From Mucilaginibacter sp. KACC 22063 (GTDB taxonomy: Bacteria; Bacteroidota; Bacteroidia; Sphingobacteriales; Sphingobacteriaceae), in the NCBI RefSeq assembly GCF_028736115.1, contig NZ_CP117877.1, positions 2,728,001-2,792,000 of the forward strand: a DNA stretch of 64,000 nucleotides, written 5' to 3'. Positions 34,466-43,355 of the stretch are shown piece by piece. Each line of letters starts with the position of its first letter. Position 1 is the first letter of the stretch. The position numbers and the translations under genes are program-made. Under the pieces are notes generated by a model. The model was not told where the DNA came from, made no database searches, and was given only the letters and a program-made list of their open reading frames with translations.

Positions 34466-34469
34466 CCCG

Positions 34470-35519
34470 ATGTCATCGGCGCAAAAGCAAACTTTAGAAT
34501 GGATCAGCAATCTGCGTTTTCTTGCTTTAATAGCTGTTATTATATTGCACACTACTTCTGTTTTGCTGATGCGATATGGCAAAGTGCCAATTGGCGACTG
34601 GCTAATTGCTGATGCTTTTAATGCGATGGTACGCTTTGCAGTACCCGTGTTTGTGATGATTACCGGTGCGCTAAATCTGGGTAAGGAATATGAACTTTCT
34701 GATTTCTTGAAACGCCGGCTGCTGCGCATAGTAACTCCGTTTATATTTTGGAGCTTGGTTTATGTAGGCTATTCCTGGTATAACGAAGACATTGTTTTTG
34801 ACAAAGGCACGTGGGGTAACATTAAACTTGTACTGCACCAACTTAAATATGGCAGTTCGTATCATTTATGGTATGTGTATACGCTTATCGGTCTGTATCT
34901 ATTTATACCCGTAATAGGCAAATTTGTAAGAGCCGCAAGCAATAAAGAGCTGATATACTTTTTGATTGTATGGATAATAGTTATCACTTTTAATCAGCCT
35001 TATTTAAACAGGTATAAGCCTCAAATTGAATTACGATATTTTGAAGGGTACCTCGGCTACCTTGTACTGGGCTATTACCTTACTAAAATTAATATTAACA
35101 TCAACCGGTTTAACCTGCTGATGCTTTGTGTGTTTATATTGATGGTTGTTTTGATTACAGTGTGCACCTATTTGATTACAAAAAACTTTTATACTAACAC
35201 CACCCTATTTTATGAACCATTAGGCCCATTTGCCGTAGTGCTTTCCGGCAGCATCTTTTTAGCAATTCGTTACAGCAAACCACACTTGCCTGCCTGGATG
35301 CAAAGAATAAGAGACTTTACAGGTCAATACGCCTTCGGCATCTATTTAAGCCATGCTTTGATCCTTTATCTGCTTGATCTTTGGCTTAATATCACTTATA
35401 AATTCGCTAACCCGCTAATCAGTATTCCAGCAACGGCCTTGTTATGCCTGATCTTATCTACTGTGCTAACCTGGCTTTTAAACAAGATTCCGTTGATAGG
35501 CAAACACATTGGCGGCTGA
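34470..35519 (+). CDS. Acyltransferase family 3 membrane protein
   Basis: A 349-residue protein with about ten membrane helices of the Acyltransferase_3/WecH family. The N-terminus has the conserved NLRFLALIAVIILHTTSVLL with the active-site His on helix 1. Arg-rich loop KRRLLRIVTPFIFWS and the C-terminal TGQYAFGIYLSHALILYLL also match. Members O-acetylate or acylate surface sugars such as polysaccharide or peptidoglycan. The target is unknown. It is divergent from the kinase operon across 140 bases. Confidence 0.88.
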   Translation: MSSAQKQTLEWISNLRFLALIAVIILHTTSVLLMRYGKVPIGDWLIADAFNAMVRFAVPVFVMITGALNLGKEYELSDFLKRRLLRIVTPFIFWSLVYVGYSWYNEDIVFDKGTWGNIKLVLHQLKYGSSYHLWYVYTLIGLYLFIPVIGKFVRAASNKELIYFLIVWIIVITFNQPYLNRYKPQIELRYFEGYLGYLVLGYYLTKINININRFNLLMLCVFILMVVLITVCTYLITKNFYTNTTLFYEPLGPFAVVLSGSIFLAIRYSKPHLPAWMQRIRDFTGQYAFGIYLSHALILYLLDLWLNITYKFANPLISIPATALLCLILSTVLTWLLNKIPLIGKHIGG

Positions 35520-35586
35520 TACGTAATTGACATTTTAAGAATGCAAATCAAACAAAAAAGCTAAATTCAAACTCTCAAATTATCGC

Positions 35587-36822
35587 ATGGCTTTAAATTA
35601 TATCTGGATCGCGTTTTTTGTAATAGCATTTGTAGTAGGACTGGTAAAACTGATATTTTTAGGTGATACCGAGATTTTCAGGCTAATGGTTGAAGGCTTG
35701 TTCGATACTACCAAAGCCTCTGTTATGGATTTTGCACTTCCGCTTGCCGGTACAATGGCGTTCTGGTTAGGTATCATGAACGTTGGCGAAAAAGCCGGAG
35801 CTATCAATTTGCTATCGCGCATAGTAGGTCCTTTCTTTAGCCGCCTGTTTCCAGAAGTACCTAAAGATCACCCTGCTAATGGCGCCATGCTGATGAATTA
35901 CTCTGCCAACCTGCTTGGCCTTGACAGTGCTGCTACTCCACTCGGTATTAAAGCAATGGCAAGCCTGCAAGAGCTAAACCCCGATAAAGAACGGGCATCA
36001 AATGCACAGGTAATGTTTATGGTGCTGCATGCATCGGGCCTTACTCTGCTGCCGGTTGGTGTCATAACTCAACGGTTTATATTACATTCCAAAGATCCCA
36101 GTGATATCTTCATTCCGATTATCATAGTTACTTATGTATCAACCTTAACCGGACTGATCCTTGTTGCCATTAAACAACGCATCAACCTGTTCGATAAGGT
36201 GATACTGGCCTGGTTGGGCGGGCTTACTTTGTTTATCGGTGGTGTGGTATATTATTTTGCCGAATACTTATCCAAGTCACAGATTGGCGAAGTATCAAAG
36301 GTATTCAGCAACGTTATGATGCTGGCTATACCTACCATATTTGTAATAGGCGGCTTGTATAAGAAAGTAAACGTTTTTGAAACCTTTATTGAAGGTGCCA
36401 AAGGCGGTTTTGAAACGGCTATTCGCATCATTCCCTATTTAGTGGGCTTACTGGCTGCTATCAGTTTGATACGTACCTGCGGTGTGCTCGACTGGATCAC
36501 CGAAGGTTTCCGTTACATCTTCCATTTATTTTTGAACGATACCCGCTTTGTTGACGCACTGCCGGTTGTATTAATACGCCCAATGAGCGGACAAGCCGCC
36601 CGCGCCATGATGATTGTTTTAATGAAGCCCAATCCCGATAACTTTATCGGTCATTTAGCCAGCGTTCTTTATGGCTCATCAGATACCATATTTTATATTG
36701 TTGCGCTTTACTTTGGTTCGGTAGGGATTAAAAAAACAAGGTATGTGGTACCTATCAGCTTGTTCGGCGATCTGGTGGGTGTAATTGTCGGGATTTTTAT
36801 TTGCTACTTATTCTTTGGTTAA
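35587..36822 (+). CDS. SpmA-SpmB-like fused nucleoside-recognition domain protein
   Basis: A 411-residue membrane protein made of two nucleoside-recognition (Gate) domains. The N-terminal half resembles SpmA (GIMNVGEKAGAINLLSRIVGPFFSRLFPEVP) and the C-terminal half SpmB (GGFETAIRIIPYLVGLLAAI, RPMSGQAARAMM, GSSDTIFYIVALYFG). In spore formers these are separate spore-maturation proteins; Bacteroidota do not sporulate and keep a fused version of unknown transport role. It lies 12 bases before the S9 peptidase gene, probably in one operon. Confidence 0.88.
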   Translation: MALNYIWIAFFVIAFVVGLVKLIFLGDTEIFRLMVEGLFDTTKASVMDFALPLAGTMAFWLGIMNVGEKAGAINLLSRIVGPFFSRLFPEVPKDHPANGAMLMNYSANLLGLDSAATPLGIKAMASLQELNPDKERASNAQVMFMVLHASGLTLLPVGVITQRFILHSKDPSDIFIPIIIVTYVSTLTGLILVAIKQRINLFDKVILAWLGGLTLFIGGVVYYFAEYLSKSQIGEVSKVFSNVMMLAIPTIFVIGGLYKKVNVFETFIEGAKGGFETAIRIIPYLVGLLAAISLIRTCGVLDWITEGFRYIFHLFLNDTRFVDALPVVLIRPMSGQAARAMMIVLMKPNPDNFIGHLASVLYGSSDTIFYIVALYFGSVGIKKTRYVVPISLFGDLVGVIVGIFICYLFFG

Positions 36823-36834
36823 TCTTCATATTAC

Positions 36835-38883
36835 ATGAAAAAATATTTTTATCTGTTACTTTCAGGCATGACTATCTTAAACGCCTCTGCTCAAACTAAA
36901 CAAACAATGACCCCTGAACTGCTTTGGAAACTTGGCCGTTTAGGCGATGTAAAACTTACTGCTGATGGGAAACATTTGGTTTATGGTGTTACACATTACA
37001 ACATGACCGAAGCCAAGTCTGAGGCTAAACTATATACCATCCCGGTTAGTGGCGGGCAGGCAACTGAACTAACCAAAGAACCGGGCAGCCGCTCCCTGAT
37101 GAATACGCTACCAAACGGTAAGATCATGTATTTCTTTGATGATAACATCTGGGAAATGGATGCCGATGGCAGCAATGTGGTAAAGGTTACGGCTAAACCA
37201 TTGACTGATGCAGACAATGTTCAGATTTCTCCAGACGGCAAAAAGATCATGTTCACACGTGAAGTGTTAGTGGTAAAAACACAGGGCAAAGACCGTTATG
37301 CTGATTTGCCAAAATCAAACGCCTATGTATTTACCGATTTAAACTACCGCCACTGGGATACCTGGGAAGACGGTAAATTTTCGCACGTGTTTGTAGCCGA
37401 TTATGCAAACGGGGTAATCAGTAATGAGAAAGACATTATGCCTGACCAACCGTATGATTGTCCTCAAAAACCAAGCGGCGGTGCTGAAGATTTGATTTTT
37501 AGTCCCGATAGTAAAAGCATTATTTATGTGTGCAAGAAAAAATTTGGTAAAGAATATGCCCAAAGCACCAATACCGACTTGTACCACTATGATATAGCCA
37601 GTGGCGAAACTAAAAACGTTACGCTTGGCATGATGGGTTATGATACCCAGCCCGCCTACAATAAAACTGGTACTAAACTGGCTTGGTTAAGCATGAAAGA
37701 AGATGGTTACGAAGCTGATAAAAACGATATCATTCTTCAGGATATAAAAACAGGTAACAAGGTAAATCTTACCGAACAGTGGGACGAAACGGTATCATCT
37801 TTCAAATTCAGTAATGATGGCAACCGAGTTTATTTCATTGCTGTTAAAAATGGCACAGAGCAATTATTTATGGTTGACCTGCGCTTACGTTTAGCACCAG
37901 GATCGCCACAGGCCATCAGGCAAATCACCAAAGGCCAATGGGACGTTACAGGTATTGCTGCCGAAGCTGCAAACACTTTATATGTTACCCGTACTGATAT
38001 GAACCATGCGGCTGAGCTTTACGCTGTTAATGCCACAGGTGGAATGGAGCAAATCACTGCTGTAAACAAAGCCACTTACGATAATTTAGCTACAAGTCCT
38101 GTAGATGAGCGCCATATCAAAACTACTGATGGTAAGGATATGCTGGCTTGGGTAATCTATCCGCCTAATTTTGATCCTGCAAAGAAATACCCAACCCTTT
38201 TATATTGCCAGGGCGGGCCGCAGTCGGCATTGTCTCAATTCTATTCATTCCGATGGAATTTTCAACTAATTGCAGCTCAAGGCTATATTGTTATAGCGCC
38301 TAACCGCAGGGGTATGCCGGGGCATGGCGTTGAATGGAACCGCGCTATAAGTGGTGACTGGGGCGGCCAGCCGATGAAAGATTATCTTGCTGCAATTGAT
38401 GATATCTCAAAAGAGCCATATGTAGATAAAAATCGCTTAGGCTGTGTTGGTGCAAGCTATGGTGGCTATTCGGTGTATATGCTGGCAGGCATCCACAACA
38501 AACGCTTTAAAACCTTTATTGCACATGACGGACTTTTTGACCTTAAAAGCTGGTATGGCACAACCGAAGAACTTTGGTTTGCTAATAAAGACATTGGCGG
38601 CAATTACTGGGATAAAGACAATAAAACCGCTGAACGATCATACGATAAGTTTAATCCAAGCAATTATGTAGGTAAATGGGACACGCCTATCATGATCATT
38701 CAGGGTGGTAAAGACTACCGTGTGCCTATTGAGCAAGGACTTGAAGCTTTCCAGGCGGCGCAACTACGCAATATTAAATCGAAATTGCTGTACCTGCCCG
38801 ATGAAAACCATTGGGTAACCAAACCACAAAACGCCCTTGTTTGGCAGCGTGAATTTTTTGCATGGTTAAAGGAAACCCTTTAG
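36835..38883 (+). CDS. Secreted S9 family prolyl/acylaminoacyl peptidase
   Basis: A 682-residue exported peptidase. A signal peptide (MKKYFYLLLSGMTILNASAQ) is followed by a beta-propeller (about 30-420, repeated TADGKHLVYG, SPDGKKIMFTRE, SPDSKSIIYVCK) and an alpha/beta hydrolase domain. The nucleophile Ser is in GASYGGYS, the Asp in GGKDYRVP and the His in DENHWV. It should cut short peptides in the periplasm or outside. It follows the SpmAB-like gene by 12 bases. Confidence 0.93.
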   Translation: MKKYFYLLLSGMTILNASAQTKQTMTPELLWKLGRLGDVKLTADGKHLVYGVTHYNMTEAKSEAKLYTIPVSGGQATELTKEPGSRSLMNTLPNGKIMYFFDDNIWEMDADGSNVVKVTAKPLTDADNVQISPDGKKIMFTREVLVVKTQGKDRYADLPKSNAYVFTDLNYRHWDTWEDGKFSHVFVADYANGVISNEKDIMPDQPYDCPQKPSGGAEDLIFSPDSKSIIYVCKKKFGKEYAQSTNTDLYHYDIASGETKNVTLGMMGYDTQPAYNKTGTKLAWLSMKEDGYEADKNDIILQDIKTGNKVNLTEQWDETVSSFKFSNDGNRVYFIAVKNGTEQLFMVDLRLRLAPGSPQAIRQITKGQWDVTGIAAEAANTLYVTRTDMNHAAELYAVNATGGMEQITAVNKATYDNLATSPVDERHIKTTDGKDMLAWVIYPPNFDPAKKYPTLLYCQGGPQSALSQFYSFRWNFQLIAAQGYIVIAPNRRGMPGHGVEWNRAISGDWGGQPMKDYLAAIDDISKEPYVDKNRLGCVGASYGGYSVYMLAGIHNKRFKTFIAHDGLFDLKSWYGTTEELWFANKDIGGNYWDKDNKTAERSYDKFNPSNYVGKWDTPIMIIQGGKDYRVPIEQGLEAFQAAQLRNIKSKLLYLPDENHWVTKPQNALVWQREFFAWLKETL

Positions 38884-39036
38884 GTTTAAAGTAGCCATTG
38901 GATTTATCATTGGTAATAGTTATATGGTTTATTTTTATTGGGTACGGTTAACATCCCTGTATTTAAACAGTATAAATCATCTATAATTTTTATTAAATAT
39001 ATTTTTTAAGTCAGTTAGATAACAGATATTTAATGA

Positions 39037-39441
39037 ATGGAAAATAAGTATCTTGAGAGTAAAGCTGTAAAAAAGAAACGTGCTTTAACCGGTGTTTGGC
39101 TGGTCATATTGGGCATTTTACTTTTTGCTTTTATCATTATCAAGTTTGCCATAAACAACGGCATGAATATCGGTTCACGGGGCTTGCCATCAGAAAAAGA
39201 TGCTTATGGGGTAGCTAAAGAATTTTTAAAAGACGACTCGCGGGGTGAAAACGTAAGTTTTCCTGATGATGGGTTTTCTTTTGGCAAACACGGCGACTCT
39301 GTTTATGTAGTAAGGGCTACTTATGAGCAAAGCCTTGATGATGGCAATAAAAAATCGGAAAACTTTACAGTTACCATGAAATACAGAGGCGGCCCCGCCG
39401 ATGATAAATCTGCATGGGATTTACTTAACATTGTAAAGTAG
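39037..39441 (+). CDS. Single-pass membrane protein of unknown function
   Basis: A 134-residue protein. A basic N-terminal segment (SKAVKKKRALTG) precedes one membrane helix (about 18-40, VWLVILGILLFAFIIIKFAI); the rest is a small soluble domain with strand-like patterns (KHGDSVYVVRATYEQS, NFTVTMKYRGG). I do not recognise the family. It has no obvious promoter box and is followed three bases later by the OsmC gene, so both are likely one operon. Confidence 0.7.
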   Translation: MENKYLESKAVKKKRALTGVWLVILGILLFAFIIIKFAINNGMNIGSRGLPSEKDAYGVAKEFLKDDSRGENVSFPDDGFSFGKHGDSVYVVRATYEQSLDDGNKKSENFTVTMKYRGGPADDKSAWDLLNIVK

Positions 39442-39444
39442 TTT

Positions 39445-39852
39445 ATGGAAATCGAACAGGAATCATTAGGTACAGCCAGAGCTGTTACCGGTCGCACACA
39501 ATATCAAACCGTTATCACGAGTGACGGGCATGCAATTATAGTTGATGAACCAGAGGATGCAAATGGCTCAGATACCGCAATTGCTCCGTATGGATTGCTG
39601 ATGTCGAGCCTGGCCAGTTGCACATCCATCACTTTACGCATGTACATCGACCGTAAAATGTGGATCGTGGATGAAATAACAGTTGATGTGGAAATGATAA
39701 AGGTGGAAGGAGGAACGTTATTTAAAAGAAAGCTAAACTTTAAAGGCGACCTTAATGAAGAACAAAAACACAGGCTTATTCAAATTGCTGACGCCTGCCC
39801 TATTCACAAGATCCTGGTTGGCGGCATAATGGTGGATACCGAACTGGCATAA
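39445..39852 (+). CDS. OsmC family protein
   Basis: A 135-residue OsmC/Ohr-type protein with both conserved Cys residues, in SSLASCTSITLRMY and ADACPIHKIL, the pair used for thiol peroxidase activity on organic hydroperoxides. The position of the Cys and the DEPEDANGSDTAIAPYGLLM segment fit the YhfA-like OsmC subgroup rather than Ohr. It probably protects against peroxides. It is cotranscribed with the small membrane protein upstream. Confidence 0.88.
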   Translation: MEIEQESLGTARAVTGRTQYQTVITSDGHAIIVDEPEDANGSDTAIAPYGLLMSSLASCTSITLRMYIDRKMWIVDEITVDVEMIKVEGGTLFKRKLNFKGDLNEEQKHRLIQIADACPIHKILVGGIMVDTELA

Positions 39853-39973
39853 AAAAAGCATGGCAGAATTTTAGTTCCGCCATGCTTCAATCACTCTAAA
39901 ACAATCACCTCTAACTTTAGAAGTCTCTTTATAACGATGATAGAAATTATTTTCTATCGGTTAATTCTCTTTA
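39850..39973 (-). ncRNA. Candidate minus-strand small RNA in the osmC-mscS gap
   Basis: This 309-bp gap has no ORF. On the minus strand a perfect TATCTTTG box (39986-39979) is followed by about 120 nt containing a hairpin (GATAGAAA/TTTCTATC, 39939-39958), a conserved-looking AGGTGATTGTTTTAG stretch and a strong terminator. The order promoter-hairpin-terminator without coding potential fits a stand-alone small RNA. Its 3' stretch resembles that beside the hsp20 terminator. Confidence 0.5.
39851..39887 (-). terminator. Terminator of the minus-strand small RNA
   Basis: A 9-bp stem (AAGCATGGC / GCCATGCTT) plus three inner pairs, followed on the minus strand by a run of T. The T-run is on the osmC side, so it ends a minus-strand transcript, though no minus-strand gene lies upstream. 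No T-tract follows on the plus strand. Confidence 0.75.
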
Positions 39974-39978
39974 TGTGT

Positions 39979-39986
39979 CAAAGATA
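39979..39986 (-). promoter_or_regulatory. Promoter -7 box TATCTTTG of the small RNA
   Basis: A perfect TAnnTTTG box on the minus strand. It faces away from mscS and can only serve the small RNA. No strong -33 TTG is seen at the preferred spacing. Confidence 0.45.
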
Positions 39987-40161
39987 CACAATAATTAAAA
40001 GTGTAAATTTTAATTTATTGTATTTTACGCATTCCTGACATTGAGTGTCCAAATGTCTTTTTGTATCAGACAATTTATTAACGGCACTTTCCCATTAAAA
40101 ATTGTATAGAAGATTTACTTTTTGATAAAAACATTTTTTCTCTTTCGGGCTTTTCAGTTAA

Positions 40162-41295
40162 ATGAGATTACCACCTGATTTGCTCATGATTTCTGACCAG
40201 ATGCCGCATTGGTTATGGAATCTTATACTTGCCGCAATAGCAATTATTTTAGGCCTGCTGATTAAATGGGGCATTACCCGCTTTCTTAGTTATTATGCCA
40301 AACAAAAACAGGAGTTACTCACCTACTCTTTCTTCAGGTCATTCGTGGCGCATTTGGGCATGCCCGTAGCCTATTTCATACCGCTGTTCTTCCTCAATCT
40401 GGCTTTACCGCTTATGCAGATGAACAGGCTGTATTATGACCCATTGGATAAAGCGGTGGATATCTTCATCACACTGGCATTTGCCAATTTGCTGATCAAT
40501 GGCATAAGGGTACTGGAAGACTATGTGTTCCACATGTATGATCTTAACAAAACAGACAACCTAAAAGAGCGTAAGATCAGGACACAAATCGTATTCATAC
40601 GTAAGCTTATCATCGCTGTAATTGTCTTCATAACCATTGCCATAATATTGCTCAGTTTTGAGAATATGCGTAAAATAGGTACCGGTTTGCTTACAGGTGT
40701 TGGTGTAGGTGGTATTATCGTCGGCTTTGCAGCACAGAATTCTTTAGGCAACTTGTTGGCAGGCTTCCAGATCGCGTTTACACAACCTATACGTATTGAT
40801 GACGTACTGGTGGTTGAAGGCGAATGGGGACGTGTGGAAGACATTACTTTAACTTACGTGGTACTGCGTATTTGGGACCAGCGGCGTTTGATTTTACCCA
40901 TCAATTATTTTATAACCAAACCATTCCAAAACTGGACGCGTATCTCAGCTGACATCCTAGGCACCGTATTCCTGTACATGGATTATACCGTTCCGTTAGA
41001 TAAAGTACGCGAGGAATTTGACCGCCTGATATCAGATCATAAGCTTTGGGACGGAAAGGTAAAGGTTGTACAGGTAACGGATGCTAAAGACAAAGTGATT
41101 GAGATACGTTGCCTCATGAGTTCGCGTAATTCTTCAGATAGTTTTGATCTGCGCTGCGATATCAGGGAACATATGATCGCTTATATTCAGAAAAATTATC
41201 CTGAAAGTTTACCAAGGTTGCGCACGGCATTCAGCAAGTCCGATGCACCGGAAGTAATCACCGGACTTGAAGAAAATAATGTTAAGCCGCAGTAG
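40162..41295 (+). CDS. MscS-type mechanosensitive ion channel
   Basis: A 377-residue channel with four or five N-terminal membrane helices. The pore helix is Gly/Ala-rich (GTGLLTGVGVGGIIVGFAAQNSLGNLLAGF) and the beta domain follows (IDDVLVVEGEWGRVEDI, WDQRRLILPINYF). It opens under membrane tension to release solutes during osmotic downshock. Its last 14 bases overlap the end of the convergent DUF4126 gene. Confidence 0.93.
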   Translation: MRLPPDLLMISDQMPHWLWNLILAAIAIILGLLIKWGITRFLSYYAKQKQELLTYSFFRSFVAHLGMPVAYFIPLFFLNLALPLMQMNRLYYDPLDKAVDIFITLAFANLLINGIRVLEDYVFHMYDLNKTDNLKERKIRTQIVFIRKLIIAVIVFITIAIILLSFENMRKIGTGLLTGVGVGGIIVGFAAQNSLGNLLAGFQIAFTQPIRIDDVLVVEGEWGRVEDITLTYVVLRIWDQRRLILPINYFITKPFQNWTRISADILGTVFLYMDYTVPLDKVREEFDRLISDHKLWDGKVKVVQVTDAKDKVIEIRCLMSSRNSSDSFDLRCDIREHMIAYIQKNYPESLPRLRTAFSKSDAPEVITGLEENNVKPQ

Positions 41296-41767
41296 CTAAA
41301 CCTGCTGCGCTGCCAAATACAAGCGCATCTTCGATAATGCCTACAACAGGGTCTATCAGATGAGATCTTTTCACTGTGGTTTTACGCGCAAAGAAACTTA
41401 CAAAGGTTGATGCAATAGCCGATGCGCCGCCAAGTAAACCACCTGTAATCGCATTTTCTCCGGCTGCTTTGTAAATACTTGCGCCGGATAGCGCTCCGGC
41501 TACACAACGTGATACCAAAGCAGTAGCTTTTATACGGTTTGGAGCCGAAGGAATTTTATCGCCTAATAATTCAGACACGGCTAATACCTTTAAAACAGTA
41601 GCTACTTTTTCGGACTGGATGAAATTCAGCGGCGTACCTTCCAGGTTTTTGGAATGATGGTGGCTTAATATGTGACTTGTGATTGCAGGTGCCGACATAG
41701 AGCGCATGCCTGCCAATGTGCCCAGGCTTATTGCCTGCCAAAATGGTTTTGATATTTTGAGTGCCAT
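41282..41767 (-). CDS. DUF4126-like membrane protein
   Basis: A 161-residue protein with about four short hydrophobic segments. The N-terminus LGTLAGMRSMSAPAI and the late LIDPVVGIIEDALVFGSAAGLA match the DUF4126 pattern; the function is unknown. It overlaps the 3' end of mscS by 14 bases and is divergent from the 41929 gene. Confidence 0.75.
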   Translation of the reverse strand: MALKISKPFWQAISLGTLAGMRSMSAPAITSHILSHHHSKNLEGTPLNFIQSEKVATVLKVLAVSELLGDKIPSAPNRIKATALVSRCVAGALSGASIYKAAGENAITGGLLGGASAIASTFVSFFARKTTVKRSHLIDPVVGIIEDALVFGSAAGLATAA

Positions 41768-41928
41768 ATATATATTTTTAGTTGGTTATGTTCTGATTTA
41801 ACCCGGTGGTTAATAAGTTGTTTTATGGACAATGACATCATCCATACTTTAATGATAATTTATTCCGTCGTTGTAAAAATTAAAAATCAATACTTAATAA
41901 ATATTGTTGCACATTAAAACATTACGCT

Positions 41929-42480
41929 ATGAGAATTAAACAGGAAAACACTTTAGGCGAATTAGGGAGCGCAATTGGCAAAGGCCTTTTAGCCGGACTT
42001 GCAGGTACTGCTGCCATCACTATTTCGCAAATGATAGAAATGAAAATAACCAAGCGCGAACCAAGCGACGCTCCTGTTAAAGTGGTATCGCAGGTGGCTG
42101 ATATTCAGCCAACCGATGATGAACAGAAAGAAAAAGTTAGCCAGGAGATACACTGGGCATACGGATCAGCGCTTGGAATTTCAAGAGGTTTAATTGCCCT
42201 TACAGGTTTAAAAGGATTGCCGGCTACAGCCTTACACTTCGGTGTGGTTTGGGCAACAGCATTGGTAGTACTTCCTAAATATAAAGCAGCGCCGCCAATT
42301 ACCGAAGAAGAACCAAAGTCAATTGCTATTGATGCATTGCACCATGCAGTTTATGCAACTGCGGCAGGTTTCACTTATGATGCACTTGATGCAGGCGGCC
42401 GTCACGAACGTAAGTTTAACAGGTTAGTGAAACAACTACGTTTAAAGGGTGTATTAAACAAATTGAAACACACTATCTAA
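41929..42480 (+). CDS. Membrane protein of unknown function
   Basis: A 183-residue protein with about three hydrophobic segments (GKGLLAGLAGTAAITISQM, GISRGLIALTGLKGLPATAL, FGVVWATALVVLP) and a conserved-looking ALHHAVYATAAGFTYDAL. It recalls YagU/DUF1440-type proteins but I cannot assign it firmly. It may be paired with the divergent DUF4126-like gene. A terminator follows. Confidence 0.7.
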   Translation: MRIKQENTLGELGSAIGKGLLAGLAGTAAITISQMIEMKITKREPSDAPVKVVSQVADIQPTDDEQKEKVSQEIHWAYGSALGISRGLIALTGLKGLPATALHFGVVWATALVVLPKYKAAPPITEEEPKSIAIDALHHAVYATAAGFTYDALDAGGRHERKFNRLVKQLRLKGVLNKLKHTI

Positions 42481-42496
42481 TCTTAAAATATAAGAT

Positions 42497-42526
42497 AAAA
42501 AAATAGCCGCTTAATACGGCTATTTT
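42497..42526. terminator. Bidirectional terminator
   Basis: AAATAGCCG / CGGCTATTT stem with an A-run on one side and TTTT on the other, placed between convergent genes ending at 42480 and 42531. Confidence 0.8.
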
Positions 42527-42530
42527 CATT

Positions 42531-42836
42531 TTATAGGTTTTCCCCACTCGGCCCCTGGCCTTTATTTGATGAGGTTTCAGTTACCGGCTGTTCTGCTGAT
42601 GAGTTAGTTACCGGTTGTTCTCCGGATGGCCCTGGCTCACCGTTATCATGGTCGGGTGTAACTGTAGGCACAAGTACATCATCCGGCTTATCCTGAACGT
42701 TTGGTTCATTGCCTTGCTGTATAGAAGCATCGCCGGTGTTGTCTCCTAATGTATCATCATCCTTTTCAGTATTACTGTTGTTGGCGATATCCTTTTCATC
42801 TTTAGGGTCCTGCACATTTTCGTTCTCTGGTATCAT
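42531..42836 (-). CDS. Acidic disordered protein
   Basis: A 101-residue low-complexity, strongly acidic protein rich in Asp, Asn, Glu, Gly, Pro and Ser. It has an internal repeat (GPSGEQPVTNSS then AEQPVTETSS then GPSGEN), no hydrophobic segment and no signal peptide. The function is unknown; the composition suggests an intrinsically disordered stress or solubility protein. It is near the 3' end of the SpoIIAA-like gene and could be cotranscribed with it (28-base gap). Confidence 0.6.
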   Translation of the reverse strand: MIPENENVQDPKDEKDIANNSNTEKDDDTLGDNTGDASIQQGNEPNVQDKPDDVLVPTVTPDHDNGEPGPSGEQPVTNSSAEQPVTETSSNKGQGPSGENL

Positions 42837-42864
42837 GGTAGTATGTATTTAAAGGTTAATAATA

Positions 42865-43230
42865 TTATTGTTCTGAGATCCACTTAACAGCCTCGTCCAG
42901 CTGATTAAGCGGAAAGCCTTTTGATTTTCCCGGAATGAAAAACCTGAAGATGTCACTGAACCACTCCACACTTTTCTGGTCACTTACTACTGCTATTTTG
43001 TTCCACTTAGTGAAGTTTTTGACACCCACTTTAATATCGTCAAACAATGCTCCGGCTGTAAAATTCTGCACCTCTGTTTCTAATACAAGCAGGTAATTGA
43101 TCTCTCCCTGGCGTTTTACCAGATCATCAATTTTGGGGGCCAGTACATTTTCTATATCGTCTTTGGTTACCTCACCAATGGCATGTATGCCCACTACATG
43201 TTCAGGTAAGTCATTAATAAATTGAAGCAT
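42865..43230 (-). CDS. SpoIIAA-like (STAS-fold) protein
   Basis: A 121-residue SpoIIAA-like protein (PF11964 type). The start at ATG 43230 gives MLQFINDLPEHVVGIHAIGEVT, the standard family beginning; a TTG ten codons upstream is less likely. Later FDDIKVGVKNFTKWNKIAVVSDQ also matches. The function is unknown; related proteins occur with ion transport and stress genes. It is divergent from queG. Confidence 0.85.
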   Translation of the reverse strand: MLQFINDLPEHVVGIHAIGEVTKDDIENVLAPKIDDLVKRQGEINYLLVLETEVQNFTAGALFDDIKVGVKNFTKWNKIAVVSDQKSVEWFSDIFRFFIPGKSKGFPLNQLDEAVKWISEQ

Positions 43231-43319
43231 ATCAGTTTTAGTCTGGTTACCTTTATTCAACAGTTTAACAACCTTTGTGTTTGCCTTTAATTAATTATAT
43301 CTTCATATAACTTAACTCA

Positions 43320-43347
43320 TTGTTAAATTTTACATTGTGTATCTTTG
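43320..43347 (+). promoter_or_regulatory. queG promoter TTG-N17-TATCTTTG
   Basis: A perfect TAnnTTTG box (43340-43347) with TTG 17 nt upstream. The box ends 8 nt before the queG ATG, so the leader is a few nucleotides at most. Confidence 0.7.
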
Positions 43348-43355
43348 TATCCTGA

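Noticed and set aside
43231-43260. TTG start adding ten residues to the SpoIIAA-like protein
   Set aside because: The family begins at the ATG at 43230 (MLQFINDLPEHVVG); the extension is polar and unlike the family.
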